Shown one piece after another: positions 33,727 to 42,724 of a DNA stretch of 64,000 nucleotides. Within the stretch, counting starts at the first letter, position 1, and each line of letters starts with the position of its first letter. Source of the DNA: Planctomycetota bacterium (lineage in GTDB: Bacteria > Planctomycetota > Planctomycetia > JALXBF01); the NCBI GenBank assembly GCA_026991575.1, contig JALXBF010000179.1, positions 1 through 64,000 of the forward strand. Direction: 5' to 3'. The notes under the pieces were generated by a model. That model did no database searches, was not told where the DNA came from, and worked only from the letters and a program-made list of their open reading frames with translations. The position numbers and the translations under genes were made by a program.

Positions 33727-34464
33727 CTACGGCGCAGGGGCCATCCCCGCGCCGTTTTCGTGCGCGGCGGGCCCCGGTAAGATCGTAGCCGACTTGGGAC
33801 TCTGGTCGGCAACCGTGGCTGCCGGCTCACTGGCGAGAGCCGCGGCGAGTTCGTGGGCGACGTAGCGCAGGAACTCGCGGGGAGCTTCGATGACCGCTCG
33901 GTGCCGGAGTCTGACGAAGCCGTGACTAAGCTCGCGACGGCGAAAAGCTTCGTACCGGTCGGCCACGCGCGCTTCGTTCAGGTCCCACGTCCCGCGTAGC
34001 TCCCAGAGCACGTCCGCTAGACCGCCCGTGTACGCCCGGACGACGAGCACGATCCTTGGAGGGGGGTATGGGCGGTAGTCCAGCACGCGCACGGCCAGAA
34101 CGATATCGGCACGAGCTTTCTCTGCCAGTGCAGCCAGGACAGCAGGGTCCTCGGTTAGCCCCCCACCGGATGCTGCCGAGTCGTCCGGTGCGGGAGCCAG
34201 GACGAGGTAGCCGTGCTTTGCCAGCGCCAGCCTTAGCGACTCCTGCAGCAGCGCGAGGTGATTCGGTTCGACATCACGACCAACCGGGGGGAGCAGCAGA
34301 ACGCGCCGGTAGGCGACTGGATCGAGCGGCTGCGCCGCTTCCACGACATAGGTCGGCGGCGGTAACGCCCTGGAGAACAGCACGCAGCCGACCAGCATGG
34401 TGACGCTGGCAAAAGCCACGGCGACCAGCCGGCTAACCGAACAGCACGTCTGTTTGCGTTCCAT
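33727..34464 (-). CDS. Lipoprotein of unknown function at the end of the flagellar array
   Basis: 245 residues. The N-terminus has a lipoprotein signal with lipobox LVGC (Cys near residue 27). The body contains strand-helix-strand elements such as YRRVLLLPPVGRD, LRLALAKHGYLVLAPAP and KARADIVLAVRVLDYRP, a pattern similar to periplasmic lipoproteins that adopt a TolB-N/GNA1162-like fold, but the match is loose. It ends with a flexible Ala/Pro tail. It starts 19 bp after another lipoprotein gene and is the last gene of the minus-strand run. A flagellar or envelope role is inferred only from position. Confidence 0.6.
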   Translation of the reverse strand: MERKQTCCSVSRLVAVAFASVTMLVGCVLFSRALPPPTYVVEAAQPLDPVAYRRVLLLPPVGRDVEPNHLALLQESLRLALAKHGYLVLAPAPDDSAASGGGLTEDPAVLAALAEKARADIVLAVRVLDYRPYPPPRIVLVVRAYTGGLADVLWELRGTWDLNEARVADRYEAFRRRELSHGFVRLRHRAVIEAPREFLRYVAHELAAALASEPAATVADQSPKSATILPGPAAHENGAGMAPAP

Positions 34465-34483
34465 GACAACCCCCCTGCCCCCT

Positions 34484-35062
34484 CTAGCGCAGGATGATTA
34501 GCTGGCCGGAGCTGTCCGAGGGCCGGGCCGTTGTTGGCGCCTGTTCGTCCCCGCGTGCGGAACGGTACGCGGGTTGTTCCTGCCGGGGTTGGGTAGGCGT
34601 TGAACCTGGTGAGGAGGGTTGCTGCGGTTCGGGTTGAGCCTGTTGCATGCTCTGGATCCACATCGACAGGGCCGTGTCCAGCTGCTGGAGCACTTTGCGG
34701 TCTTCCTCAAGGTACCGCTCGTACCGTGCGATGGTCATTTTCTCGAGCCGATCCAGTTGGGCAGTCAATCCCATGAGCTGCTGCTGCAGGTGGGCAACTT
34801 GCTGTTGCAACTCCCCGATCTGCCGGGCCTGCTCGGCGTCCCGATCCGCAAGCGCATCGAGCCGCGCCTCCAACGAGACAAGACGGTCTGCCCGCTCGGG
34901 AGTCGGCTCTGCCGGTGAGGTTTCCCCGGGTTCTTCATCCACGACGTGGACTTCCTTGGTTTCCTCTACTACGCGGACCACACGGTACGGCACGACCGCG
35001 CAGCCGGTGGCAAGTGGTACCAGGGCAAGCACAGCCATCAGTATCGCAGACTTGGAGACCAT
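34484..35062 (-). CDS. Coiled-coil lipoprotein of unknown function
   Basis: 192 residues. Signal peptide with lipobox LATGC (Cys at about residue 21). Residues 58-130 form a long heptad-rich coiled coil (RADRLVSLEARLDALADRD, IGELQQQVAHLQQQL), then a Pro/Gln/Ser-rich tail. Such lipoproteins can bridge the outer membrane and a periplasmic partner. It sits between a small Cys-containing ORF and another lipoprotein gene. No family was recognised. Confidence 0.6.
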   Translation of the reverse strand: MVSKSAILMAVLALVPLATGCAVVPYRVVRVVEETKEVHVVDEEPGETSPAEPTPERADRLVSLEARLDALADRDAEQARQIGELQQQVAHLQQQLMGLTAQLDRLEKMTIARYERYLEEDRKVLQQLDTALSMWIQSMQQAQPEPQQPSSPGSTPTQPRQEQPAYRSARGDEQAPTTARPSDSSGQLIILR

Positions 35063-35090
35063 CCCTCCTCTCCCCTGGAGCAGTCTCTCG

Positions 35091-35453
35091 TTACCCCTGT
35101 TCTCCGTCGTTCTCGGTTGGTCGGGCCGATGCTTGCTGGCCCTGCTGCGTTGTTTCCTGGGGGCCGGTTGTTAACCAGACCAGAGTTGCCTTCCCGCACG
35201 AGCAGCGGAGCTCAAGCAACGCCCGCTCGGATCCTACCGTCACCAGCCGTACGGAGACGCCGGCATCTGCGACGGGCCGGTGATCAATCTCAGGGGCGGT
35301 CTCAGACGGCTGCGGTGGCCGGTTCGGTTCGCTGCGCCGCTCTTGCGTGCTTTCGTCAGCGTTGGTTGCCGTGTCACGCTGACTGCGCGGGCCAACAATG
35401 GCCTTCTGCTTGCTCGTGCGGACCTTTGTCCCCGGCAGTATCGCTCGGCTCAT
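35091..35453 (-). CDS. Small hypothetical protein with a CSCGK motif
   Basis: 120 residues. The first ~65 residues are polar and low-complexity (Arg/Pro/Ser/Glu-rich). Then a compact strand pair, GVSVRLVTVGSERALLELRC, leads into LRCSCGKATLVWL, which resembles half of a zinc ribbon, and a flexible tail follows. It lies 14 bp downstream of the next small ORF and shares its direction and spacing with the flagellar array. No function can be given. Confidence 0.45.
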   Translation of the reverse strand: MSRAILPGTKVRTSKQKAIVGPRSQRDTATNADESTQERRSEPNRPPQPSETAPEIDHRPVADAGVSVRLVTVGSERALLELRCSCGKATLVWLTTGPQETTQQGQQASARPTENDGEQG

Positions 35454-35467
35454 GGGACACTCACGTG

Positions 35468-35683
35468 CTACGCCTCCAGGTCGATGACCCGCCCGATCGG
35501 GCGATCATCGTGACCCTGATCGGTTGCTGGATCATCGGCCCTCTCTTGCTCGTCCTGCTCCCGATCGGTGTCGCTAGCCGGCTCCTGGTCCTGCGAGCGT
35601 TTCTTCCGCTTGGTTCGTGGATTCTGCATTAGCCACCAGGACCGGTCCGACGCCGGTCCGACACCACGCGGGTCGCTGACCAT
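35468..35683 (-). CDS. Very small hydrophilic hypothetical protein
   Basis: 71 residues. The start at 35683 is supported by GGGAGG with 8 bases spacing; a second ATG at 35629 has no site. The protein is charged (KRKKRSQDQEPASDTDREQ) and ends with a more ordered GRVIDLEA. The gene begins 5 bp after the stop of the preceding ORF, suggesting co-translation. No family recognised. Confidence 0.45.
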   Translation of the reverse strand: MVSDPRGVGPASDRSWWLMQNPRTKRKKRSQDQEPASDTDREQDEQERADDPATDQGHDDRPIGRVIDLEA

Positions 35684-35688
35684 GATGT

Positions 35689-36006
35689 TTACCTCCCGGC
35701 ATTACCGCTTCCGGGATCGGCCCGCGTTGGTTGCGATTGCTCTGAGGTGAGTAGCTCTTCGGGCCCGTTCTGCTCAGCGTCACCGCAGGCACGCCCCTGT
35801 TCGGCGGCGCGTGCCAGCCACTGCAGCCACCGGTTCGCTGCCAGCGCGACGCCGCAGAAGACCACGGCGCTGACCAGGCTCCGACCGAGGATTCGTTCCG
35901 GTGGCAGCCACCGCACCGTACCGATTAGCACGGAAATAGCAAAGCCCAATATGGCGGCCAGCATCGGAATCGGGATGCCTGCCGAACGCCTCGTGCGCGT
36001 TTGCAC
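35689..36006 (-). CDS. Small membrane protein downstream of flhA
   Basis: 105 residues from a GTG with GGGGAG upstream. Two hydrophobic segments, MLAAILGFAISVLIGTVRWL (about residues 15-34) and LVSAVVFCGVALAANRWL (about 44-61), point to an inner-membrane hairpin with a polar tail (GDAEQNGPEELLTSEQ). It follows flhA by 30 bp, so a role near the export gate is possible but unproven. Confidence 0.5.
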   Translation of the reverse strand: MQTRTRRSAGIPIPMLAAILGFAISVLIGTVRWLPPERILGRSLVSAVVFCGVALAANRWLQWLARAAEQGRACGDAEQNGPEELLTSEQSQPTRADPGSGNAGR

Positions 36007-36036
36007 TGCCGACCATCTCCCCTGGTCTGCTCACGA

Positions 36037-38193
36037 CTACGCCGCTTCTGCCTGGTTTCCACCCTGTTGCTGCAGCAGCCGTTCGATCTCGACCGGTAGG
36101 TCACCAGCGACAGCCTGGATGCCCAGCTGTTCTGGCGTGATGACCGCAACCGTGTCCAGGCGCAGCTCGCGCGGGATCTCCGAGTAGGCGATCACAGCGA
36201 GGTCCGGCAAGGCCCGCACCAGGAGACTCCGTAGCGGTCGCCTCAGTTGCTTCTCAACCGCCACGGCCACCTCCTGGTCGGCAGCCACTGCCTTTCGGAG
36301 CTCGTCGGCAAGCCGCTCAATGAGCCGTTGCATGAGCGATGGCTCAAGCACGAGTTGGCGGCCGCGGAGTGATTGCTTGAAATGCAGCTCTACGCGCGGG
36401 TCGAACACGATGGCACGCACCCGACCATCCGCAGTACGAAACCGTTCGCAGATCGTACGGCCCAGATCCACGCGTACTCGTTCCACGAGCTCCACGGGAT
36501 CCTTGATATTCGGAGCATGCACGGCAAGGCTTTCCAGGATGCGAGTCAGGTTGGTGATCGGCACCTGTTCCTCGAGCAAGCCTGCCAAGACTTGCTGGAC
36601 GGTGGACAGCGTGACCAGGTTGGGAATCAGCTCTTCGACTAGCGTCGGTGAGGCTTCTTTGACCTTATCCACGAGCCGCTTGACATCCTCGCGGCTGAGC
36701 AGCTCATGCGCGTGCCGCCGGACGACTTCACCCAGGTGGGTGACGAGGACGGTGGCCGGGTCGACCACCGTGTATCCGAGCATCTCGGCACGCTGCGCTT
36801 CGGAGGGGGCAATCCAGTAAGCGGGCAGTCCGAAGGCGGGTTCGCGCGTCGCCCGTCCATCAAGCTTGCCTTGAACCGAGCCGGTCTCGATTGCCAGCAT
36901 CTCGTCCGGGTACAGCTCGTACCGGGCCTCTTCGTACCCGTTGATCAGAATGCGGTACTGGTTCGGCGCCAGCTCAAGGTTGTCGCGGATGCGGACCGGT
37001 GGCACGAGGATGCCGTGCTTGCGTGCCATGTCACGACGCAGGCCCGCGATGCGTTCAAGCAAGCCCGTGCCTCGCCGCGGGTCGACCAGCGGGATGAGCC
37101 GGGCGCCGATTTCGACTGCTGCGCGATCGTGCTGCAGGAGCTCTTCCAGCTTGACCTCCTGGGGTCTTGCAGCCACTGGTTCTCGCTTCTGCTGAGCCTC
37201 GGCCTGCTTGGCTGCTTCGGCCCGTCGCTGAGTCAAGCGCCAGCCGGCCCAGCCTAGCCCACCGGCCAAGAGGAAAAACGGAACCTTGGGCAGGCCTGGC
37301 GTAAGGGCGATCGCACCCAGTAGCCCTGCCCCGGTAAGAAGCGCGCGGGGCTTGAGAAAGACCTGCTCGGCCAGCTCCTCTGCCACGCTCACCGAAGTGC
37401 TGGCCTTCGTGATCAGCATGCCTGCCGCCGTTGCCGTGATCAACGCAGGAATCTGCGACACGAGGCCATCGCCGACGGTCAGCACCGAATAGGTGCGGAT
37501 CGCTTCCAGGAAGCTCAGACCGTCACCCAGCCCGATGACCATGCCACCGATCAGGTTGACGGCGGTGATGATGAGCCCGGCAATCGCGTCGCCACGGACG
37601 AACTTGCTGGCACCGTCCATGGCACCGTAGAACTCTGCTTCCCGCATCACCAGATGGCGACGACGGCGTGCTTCGTTTTCATCAATCAACCCGGCGTTCA
37701 ATTCGGCATCGATTGCCATCTGCTTACCGGGCAGAGCGTCCAGCGTGAATCGGGCGGCGACTTCGGAAATACGCCCCGCTCCACGGGTGATCACGACGAA
37801 TTGAATGACCACCAGGATGAGAAACACCACCAGACCGACGATCAGATTCCCGCCAACGACGAAGTTGCCGAACGTGTACACGATCCGTCCTGCGTCCCCT
37901 TGGAGCAGGATCTGCCTGGTGGTGGCGACGTTGAGCGACAGGCGGATCAACGTCAGCAGTAGAAGGACGGAGGGAAACACCGAGAATTCCAACGGCTGGC
38001 GGGCCGACAGCGTTACCAGAAGCACCATCAGGGTCAAGGAGATGTTCGTGGCCAGGAGGGCGTCGATGAGCATGGGGGGCAGTGGGATGAGCAGGACGAT
38101 GAGCACGGCAAGCATCGCGGCCGACAGCAGCAGCTCGCTGCGCTGCGCGAACGGCAAGTTGCTATCGGTCAACGAAGGCTGCTTGCTCACCAT
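36037..38193 (-). CDS. flhA: Flagellar biosynthesis protein FlhA
   Basis: 718 residues, slightly longer than typical (about 690). The N-terminal half has the multiple membrane segments and the conserved motifs LLTLIRLSLNVATTRQILL, VVFLILVVIQFVVITRGAGRISEVAARFTLDALPGKQMAIDAE (quoted in parts) and the FHIPEP region (ALPGKQMAID, DENEARRRR). The C-terminal cytoplasmic domain (about residues 370-700) includes RDNLELAPNQYRILING and ends in EIPRELRLDTVAVI. FlhA forms the nonameric ring that receives substrates at the export gate. It follows flhB by 121 bp. Confidence 0.95.
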   Translation of the reverse strand: MVSKQPSLTDSNLPFAQRSELLLSAAMLAVLIVLLIPLPPMLIDALLATNISLTLMVLLVTLSARQPLEFSVFPSVLLLLTLIRLSLNVATTRQILLQGDAGRIVYTFGNFVVGGNLIVGLVVFLILVVIQFVVITRGAGRISEVAARFTLDALPGKQMAIDAELNAGLIDENEARRRRHLVMREAEFYGAMDGASKFVRGDAIAGLIITAVNLIGGMVIGLGDGLSFLEAIRTYSVLTVGDGLVSQIPALITATAAGMLITKASTSVSVAEELAEQVFLKPRALLTGAGLLGAIALTPGLPKVPFFLLAGGLGWAGWRLTQRRAEAAKQAEAQQKREPVAARPQEVKLEELLQHDRAAVEIGARLIPLVDPRRGTGLLERIAGLRRDMARKHGILVPPVRIRDNLELAPNQYRILINGYEEARYELYPDEMLAIETGSVQGKLDGRATREPAFGLPAYWIAPSEAQRAEMLGYTVVDPATVLVTHLGEVVRRHAHELLSREDVKRLVDKVKEASPTLVEELIPNLVTLSTVQQVLAGLLEEQVPITNLTRILESLAVHAPNIKDPVELVERVRVDLGRTICERFRTADGRVRAIVFDPRVELHFKQSLRGRQLVLEPSLMQRLIERLADELRKAVAADQEVAVAVEKQLRRPLRSLLVRALPDLAVIAYSEIPRELRLDTVAVITPEQLGIQAVAGDLPVEIERLLQQQGGNQAEAA

Positions 38194-38314
38194 CCTTTCT
38201 CGGTCCCCTGAACCCCCTGCCCGCCGATACCATGCCTGGCGGAGCTAGCGTTCAGCCGAGGCGATCGGTCCGATTGGCATTGCGGACAGTGCTTCCGTGG
38301 CACGCCCGGCCACG

Positions 38315-39382
38315 TCAGGCCGATCTCCGGAAATGCCTGCGCATCTTGTACACGAACGCCAGCACCTCGGCAACCGCAAAATAAAACGCCACCGGGATCT
38401 CTTGTCCCACGGGAACGCTTCGGTAAAGCGCCCGTGCCAGCGACGGCCGCTGCACCACCGGTACGCCGGCTTCCCGCGCCTTCTGGATGATACGCTCGGC
38501 CAGCCGCTCGGCCCCCTTGGCCACCACAACCGGGGCGGGCATCAGGCCGCGCTCGTACTTCAGCGCCACGGCCACATGCGTCGGGTTCGTGATCACGACA
38601 CTCGCCGTTGGTACATCCTCTAGCATGCGCCGCCGGGCGTACTCACGCTGCAAGCTTCGGATGCGAGCACGCACCATCGGATCGCCTTCCTCGCGCTTCA
38701 ACTCCTCCTTCAACTCCTGGCGTGTCATGCGCAGCTCTTGCTCGTACCGCCACCGCTGATAGCCGTAGTCCGCAAGGGCAAGCACCAGTAGGGCGGCCGC
38801 AGCAGCCGCCAGGCATCGAATAGCCAGGCCCCAGGCTTCCTGAACCACCGACGCTGCAGGGGCACCAGCCAACCCGTACAGCGAAGGCGCTCGTTGCCAG
38901 ACGATCCAGCACACCACCGCCAGCACAACGGCCGCCTTGAGCACGGCGAGCACGGTCCGGAGCCACCAGCCGTCGACCATGCGACGCCAGCCCCGGGCTA
39001 GGCTAAGCCGATCGATCCGTGGCGTCAGCAGCGGGTAGGCCACATAGAAGCCGACCTGGAGCGCATCGCCCAAGAGGGCCAGAACCAAGAACACAAGCCA
39101 CAGGGTTACGGTGGCGCCAGCCGCGGCCGTAACGATGTGGCGCAGCGCATCTAGCCAACCGACCACATGCGGATGAGCTGCGGCGTCAGCGGCCCGTTGC
39201 AACGACCAGACCAACCCCTGTCCCAGTGCCGGGCCAAGCCATGCTAGGGCGGCAGTGCCCACCAGAAGAACGAGCGACGAGGTCAGATCACGACTCCGCG
39301 CGACCTGACCTTGTCGCCGCGCCTCACGCCGCCGTCGCGGGGTTGGCGCTTCGGTCTTGGCCTGAGCGTCGCCGGGCGGCAC
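38315..39382 (-). CDS. flhB: Flagellar biosynthesis protein FlhB
   Basis: 355 residues. The GTG start follows AGGAGGTGAGC. N-terminal KTEAPTPRRRREARRQGQVA and RSRDLT are family hallmarks, four membrane segments cover about 34-200, and the cytoplasmic domain carries the autocleavage site NPTH at 266-269 (PTASVVITNPTHVAVALKY). FlhB cleaves itself there and with FliK switches export from hook to filament proteins. The C-terminus is basic (YKMRRHFRRSA). It begins 30 bp after fliR. Confidence 0.95.
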   Translation of the reverse strand: MPPGDAQAKTEAPTPRRRREARRQGQVARSRDLTSSLVLLVGTAALAWLGPALGQGLVWSLQRAADAAAHPHVVGWLDALRHIVTAAAGATVTLWLVFLVLALLGDALQVGFYVAYPLLTPRIDRLSLARGWRRMVDGWWLRTVLAVLKAAVVLAVVCWIVWQRAPSLYGLAGAPAASVVQEAWGLAIRCLAAAAAALLVLALADYGYQRWRYEQELRMTRQELKEELKREEGDPMVRARIRSLQREYARRRMLEDVPTASVVITNPTHVAVALKYERGLMPAPVVVAKGAERLAERIIQKAREAGVPVVQRPSLARALYRSVPVGQEIPVAFYFAVAEVLAFVYKMRRHFRRSA

Positions 39383-39412
39383 GCTTCAGCTCACCTCCTG
39401 GCACCGACCAAA

Positions 39413-40165
39413 CTACCGAAACAGCGCGTATGCCCAGCGCATCCAGTCCGCTGCCACGAGCGTAAGCGCGTGGCACACGATGGGCAGGAAAAGCAGCAAA
39501 GCAACCAACCCCCCGACAATCTGAGTATTCAGCCCAATCGAAAAGTACTGGAATCCTGGTGCCGCCTTGCTCAGGAGCGACACTCCAAGCACAATCAGGA
39601 ACCCGACCACCACCAGTGGACCGACGACACCGACGCCGGCCGCGTAGCTCTTCTGCAAGGCAGCAACGTAGGCAGACGCGTCCGACGGAGCAGGCACGCC
39701 ATAGGGCCAGAGGCGGACCACGTCGTCCAGCAACAGCAGCCATGCGTGGTGTACGTCCAGGCCAAAGTAGATCGCCAACGCGATGAGCTGGAAGAGCTGG
39801 GCAAGGAGCGTGGTCGGAGAACTGGTTGCCGGGTCGGCAAGCTGACCGAGCGACAGTCCCATTTGACGGCCGAGGAAGTCACCGGCGAACTGAGCCGGAA
39901 GCAGGAACAGGAATGCCACATAACCCGCTGCGACCCCGATGATCACTTCACGCACTGTGAGAATGACGATCATTCCGAGAGAGGGGTACTCCGGGATAAC
40001 CGCTCCAGCCAGCTCTTCTGCGTCTGGCCACCAGCACAGACTCAGCGCGACGACCATGCCAAGCCGCACGAGCCGCGACGGTGCTGCATAACGCCATGGA
40101 CCGGCCGTGACGAACGCAGCAACCCGCGCCAGAACCAGCGCGTACGCGAGGGCAACGGAGGTCAT
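39413..40165 (-). CDS. fliR: Flagellar biosynthesis protein FliR
   Basis: 250 residues with about six hydrophobic segments. Motifs typical of FliR include VREVIIGVAAGYVAFLFLLP and FAGDFLGRQMGLSLGQLADP, then a late QYFSIGLNTQIVGGLVALLLF. It forms the export gate core with FliP and FliQ. The ATG overlaps the fliQ stop by 4 bases (40162-40165), so the two are translationally coupled. Confidence 0.93.
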   Translation of the reverse strand: MTSVALAYALVLARVAAFVTAGPWRYAAPSRLVRLGMVVALSLCWWPDAEELAGAVIPEYPSLGMIVILTVREVIIGVAAGYVAFLFLLPAQFAGDFLGRQMGLSLGQLADPATSSPTTLLAQLFQLIALAIYFGLDVHHAWLLLLDDVVRLWPYGVPAPSDASAYVAALQKSYAAGVGVVGPLVVVGFLIVLGVSLLSKAAPGFQYFSIGLNTQIVGGLVALLLFLPIVCHALTLVAADWMRWAYALFR

Positions 40166-40431
40166 CGAACAACCTCTGGCAATGCGCTAAGTATCCTGGC
40201 CGCGTAGTGCACCGCAACACGCAGTAGCCAGGGCATCGTAATCGCCAGCACCAGGCCCACGCAGACCAGCCGGGGTACGAAGTTGAGCGTCTGCTCCTGA
40301 ATGCTGGTTAGCGTCTGTAGCACGCTGATAACCAGTCCGACCACAAGACTGGCAAGCAGTGCCGGTCCGGCCAGCACCAGGGCAATCCACAGCATCTGGC
40401 GGCCCAGCATGACAACCTCGCTCGGACTCAT
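40162..40431 (-). CDS. fliQ: Flagellar biosynthesis protein FliQ
   Basis: 89 residues, the family length. The ATG at 40431 follows GGGAGGAGGAACCG; the frame is open to 40536 but without a site. Two membrane hairpin helices (MLWIALVLAGPALLASLVVG; LVCVGLVLAITMPWLLRV) flank the conserved LQTLTSIQEQTLNFVPRL. Part of the FliPQR gate. It is 62 bp after fliP and overlaps fliR by 4 bases. Confidence 0.94.
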   Translation of the reverse strand: MSPSEVVMLGRQMLWIALVLAGPALLASLVVGLVISVLQTLTSIQEQTLNFVPRLVCVGLVLAITMPWLLRVAVHYAARILSALPEVVR

Positions 40432-40493
40432 CGGTTCCTCCTCCCGCCCCGCCTGTGCGCACCGACTTGGGCTGCCGTTTGACCTGGGACCAA

Positions 40494-41174
40494 TCAACCG
40501 AAGCTGAGCGCCAGCGAACGTGCTACGAGGTACCATCCGTCAGCCAGCACGAAGAGCAAGATCTTGAACGGCGTTGAGACGATGACCGGCGGCAGCATCA
40601 GCATGCCCAGGGACATGAGCACGCTGGAGACGACCAGGTCCACTACCAGGAAGGGCAGGTAGATCAGGAAGCCCATCAGGAACGCGGTCTTCAACTCACT
40701 GATCACGAAGGCGGGAATCAAGACGCGCATGGGCGTGTCCATCGGCTCGTGTGGTGGTTCGATGTCGGCGATTTGCACGAACAGGGCAATGTCGCGTTTC
40801 CGGGTCTGGCGGAGCATGAACTGCTTTAGCGGAACGCTGCCGCGTTCGATTGCCGTGCGGGCATCAATCTCGCCCTGCAGGTAGGGTCCGAGAGCGTCGG
40901 TGGCAATTCGATCAAAGACGGGAGCCATCACGAACCAGGTCAGGAACAGGGCAAAGCCGATGACGACCGGGGTAGGCGGGATCTCCTGGGTGGTGAGGGC
41001 GCGGCGCACGAAGGAAAGCACGATCACCGTTCGGGTGAAGGAGGTGACCATGACCAGGGCAAGTGACAGGAACGCAAGCGCGCCCAGAAAGAGCCCCAGC
41101 TCTAACGGCGAGCGGAGGTTTTCAAAGGGGCCGCCGTCACTGACCCGGTTCAGGATGTCAATCAAGTCCGTCAT
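40494..41174 (-). CDS. fliP: Flagellar biosynthesis protein FliP
   Basis: 226 residues. Conserved FliP stretches are FLSLALVMVTSFTRTVIVLS, the FALFLTWFVMAPVF segment, FMLRQTRKRDIALF, RVLIPAFVISELKTAFLMG and SLGMLMLPPVIVSTPFKILL. Unlike enteric FliP it has no cleavable signal peptide; the chain begins 25 residues ahead of the first membrane segment. It pentamerises in the export gate. The start overlaps fliO by 4 bases. Confidence 0.95.
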   Translation of the reverse strand: MTDLIDILNRVSDGGPFENLRSPLELGLFLGALAFLSLALVMVTSFTRTVIVLSFVRRALTTQEIPPTPVVIGFALFLTWFVMAPVFDRIATDALGPYLQGEIDARTAIERGSVPLKQFMLRQTRKRDIALFVQIADIEPPHEPMDTPMRVLIPAFVISELKTAFLMGFLIYLPFLVVDLVVSSVLMSLGMLMLPPVIVSTPFKILLFVLADGWYLVARSLALSFG

Positions 41175-41638
41175 GACCTGTAGCCCGACTCCGCCCCCTG
41201 CGCGGTCGTAGTCCCGTGCTCATGCCCCTGCCCGTCGGCTTGTTGCCAACCTTCGTCACCGAACGGAACCGGCAGCACGGCAACGTGCTGGATGCCGTTC
41301 TGGTCCAGTGCTACGAGGACGTCGTTTCCGCCGGCCCGGATCATGAGCAGCCATGCGCGTGGCCCCAGTCTCATGCGCGCCTGCAGGCTGAGCAGCTCAG
41401 AGTCACTGGTAGCCTGTGCCGGAACAGGCTTCAGGAACAGGCGGAGTGCGAAAATGGAAGCCACGGCCAGGGCAAGCACGACGCCGGTTGCGACGAGCGT
41501 GCGGGCGACCATTTCACCCAGGTCCGGCGGCTGGCCCCACTGGTCGATTGTCGCCGGCTGAGGTGCTGACTTGGTCGGGGCCGGCTGAGCATCCGGCTGA
41601 AGTTGTGCGATCATGCAGACCAGCACCAAGGTGGGCAT
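41171..41638 (-). CDS. fliO: FliO-like export gate assembly protein
   Basis: 155 residues. A short hydrophobic N-terminus, a polar linker (DAQPAPTKSAPQPATIDQW) and one membrane segment (LVATGVVLALAVASIFALRLFL, about residues 48-69), then a cytoplasmic domain with LLSLQARMRLGPRAWLLMIRAG and DVLVALDQNGIQHVAVLP, the FliO pattern. FliO helps assemble the FliP ring. The assignment also rests on its place between fliN and fliP. Confidence 0.8.
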   Translation of the reverse strand: MPTLVLVCMIAQLQPDAQPAPTKSAPQPATIDQWGQPPDLGEMVARTLVATGVVLALAVASIFALRLFLKPVPAQATSDSELLSLQARMRLGPRAWLLMIRAGGNDVLVALDQNGIQHVAVLPVPFGDEGWQQADGQGHEHGTTTAQGAESGYRS

Positions 41639-41652
41639 CGGTGTGCTCCCCG

Positions 41653-42006
41653 CTACGCCCCGCTTGTTGTTGAGCGTCGCTTCGGGTCAATGATCTCGGT
41701 TACCCGAATCGCGAACCGGTCGTCGATCACGACGACTTCGCCCCGTGCGATCGGCACGCCCTGAGCGACCAGGTCAACCGGCTCAGAGATATTGCGGTGC
41801 AGCTCCACCACGGCGCCCGGTCCTAGCTTGGCCACCTCGGCCAGCGGCAGCCGGCGCCGTCCCAGCTCCACCGCCACAGTGACGGTCACGTCTAGCAATG
41901 GATCGATGCCGATGCCCTGCCCTTCCGTGGCCGGCCCTTCGCCGGAAGCCTGTTCGAACTCGGGTGCCTGTGCTTCGACCTGCGGTGTGTCCTGTTCGTT
42001 GCTCAT
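41653..42006 (-). CDS. fliN: Flagellar switch protein FliN
   Basis: 117 residues. A disordered acidic N-terminus (residues 1-33) leads into a complete SpoA domain: IDPLLDVTVTVAVELGRRRL, VAKLGPGAVVELHRNISEPV, GVPIARGEVVVIDDRFAIRV. FliN stacks at the base of the C ring and takes part in switching and in docking of FliH. The ATG has GGGGA seven bases upstream. An unusual 718-bp gap separates it from fliM. Confidence 0.93.
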   Translation of the reverse strand: MSNEQDTPQVEAQAPEFEQASGEGPATEGQGIGIDPLLDVTVTVAVELGRRRLPLAEVAKLGPGAVVELHRNISEPVDLVAQGVPIARGEVVVIDDRFAIRVTEIIDPKRRSTTSGA

Positions 42007-42724
42007 CGGCTTGTCCCCACGTGCGCACGACTGACCGGCACTTCCTCCAGGCCGGTTCGGGTTAGCTGATTGGCCGATAGATGTCTAGGCCACCGCGAGC
42101 CGGACGGGCCAATTCCCGCTTGCCGAAGCGATGCCGTGACGGGTCGCTGCGCGGCAGTGCGGAGCTGGTCGGTGGACTGCCCACCTGCGGGTCGGATCGA
42201 ACAAATGCTGTCGTCAGAGCTCCGACGCATGGGTGGCGTCGGGGGGCATACCGCAGCACACAAGGCCGAAAGACCCCCACATGGCCGCATTCGTGGCATT
42301 CTGCTCCCTTTGCCCAGCGGCACGGTTGTTGGCGTCGCGTCCAACGCGCGTCTGTGACCACCGGCCGCGAGCCATCGGAGCGTGTCGCACGCCTCCCAGG
42401 TCACGGTGCTCGTCCGGATGGACGTCGGACAACGCGTTAGGTCGCGTGGTTCGGTACGGGTTGGCCCCGGTGGTTTTGCCGCCGACGGGCCAGGCCCGAC
42501 CGCGGGTTGGGCGATGGGGACAAGCCTGTGGTGGGCCGCCGCCGTTATCCAGTCAGGCTTGCTGGCGGAGGACGTAAAGTGCGACCGCTGACAACAGCTG
42601 CGCAAGCCATCGCGTGACCCTGCCCTGATGTGCCGGCGTCAGCCCGCCGGGACCGGCACCAAGTTGGTGGTGTTCGCCAGCTCTCGCCACCTTTCTGTGA
42701 CCGGCACTAGAGCTGAACTGCGCC
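42007..42724. other. 718-bp gap between fliM and fliN with possible decayed coding sequence
   Basis: No gene can be called. On the minus strand three different frames have protein-like stretches: VARAGEHHQ to ALYVLRQQA (42690-42553, GTG start, hydrophobic end), GRDANNRAAGQREQNATNAA (stop at 42214), and SDPSRHRFGKRELARPARGG to IYRPIS (stop at 42062). They may be a frameshifted gene or chance in GC-rich DNA. Elsewhere in this array gaps are 0-170 bp. Confidence 0.35.

Noticed and set aside
39311-40207. Plus-strand open frame of 298 codons
   Set aside because: Antisense to flhB and fliR, low-complexity His/Gln-rich shadow.
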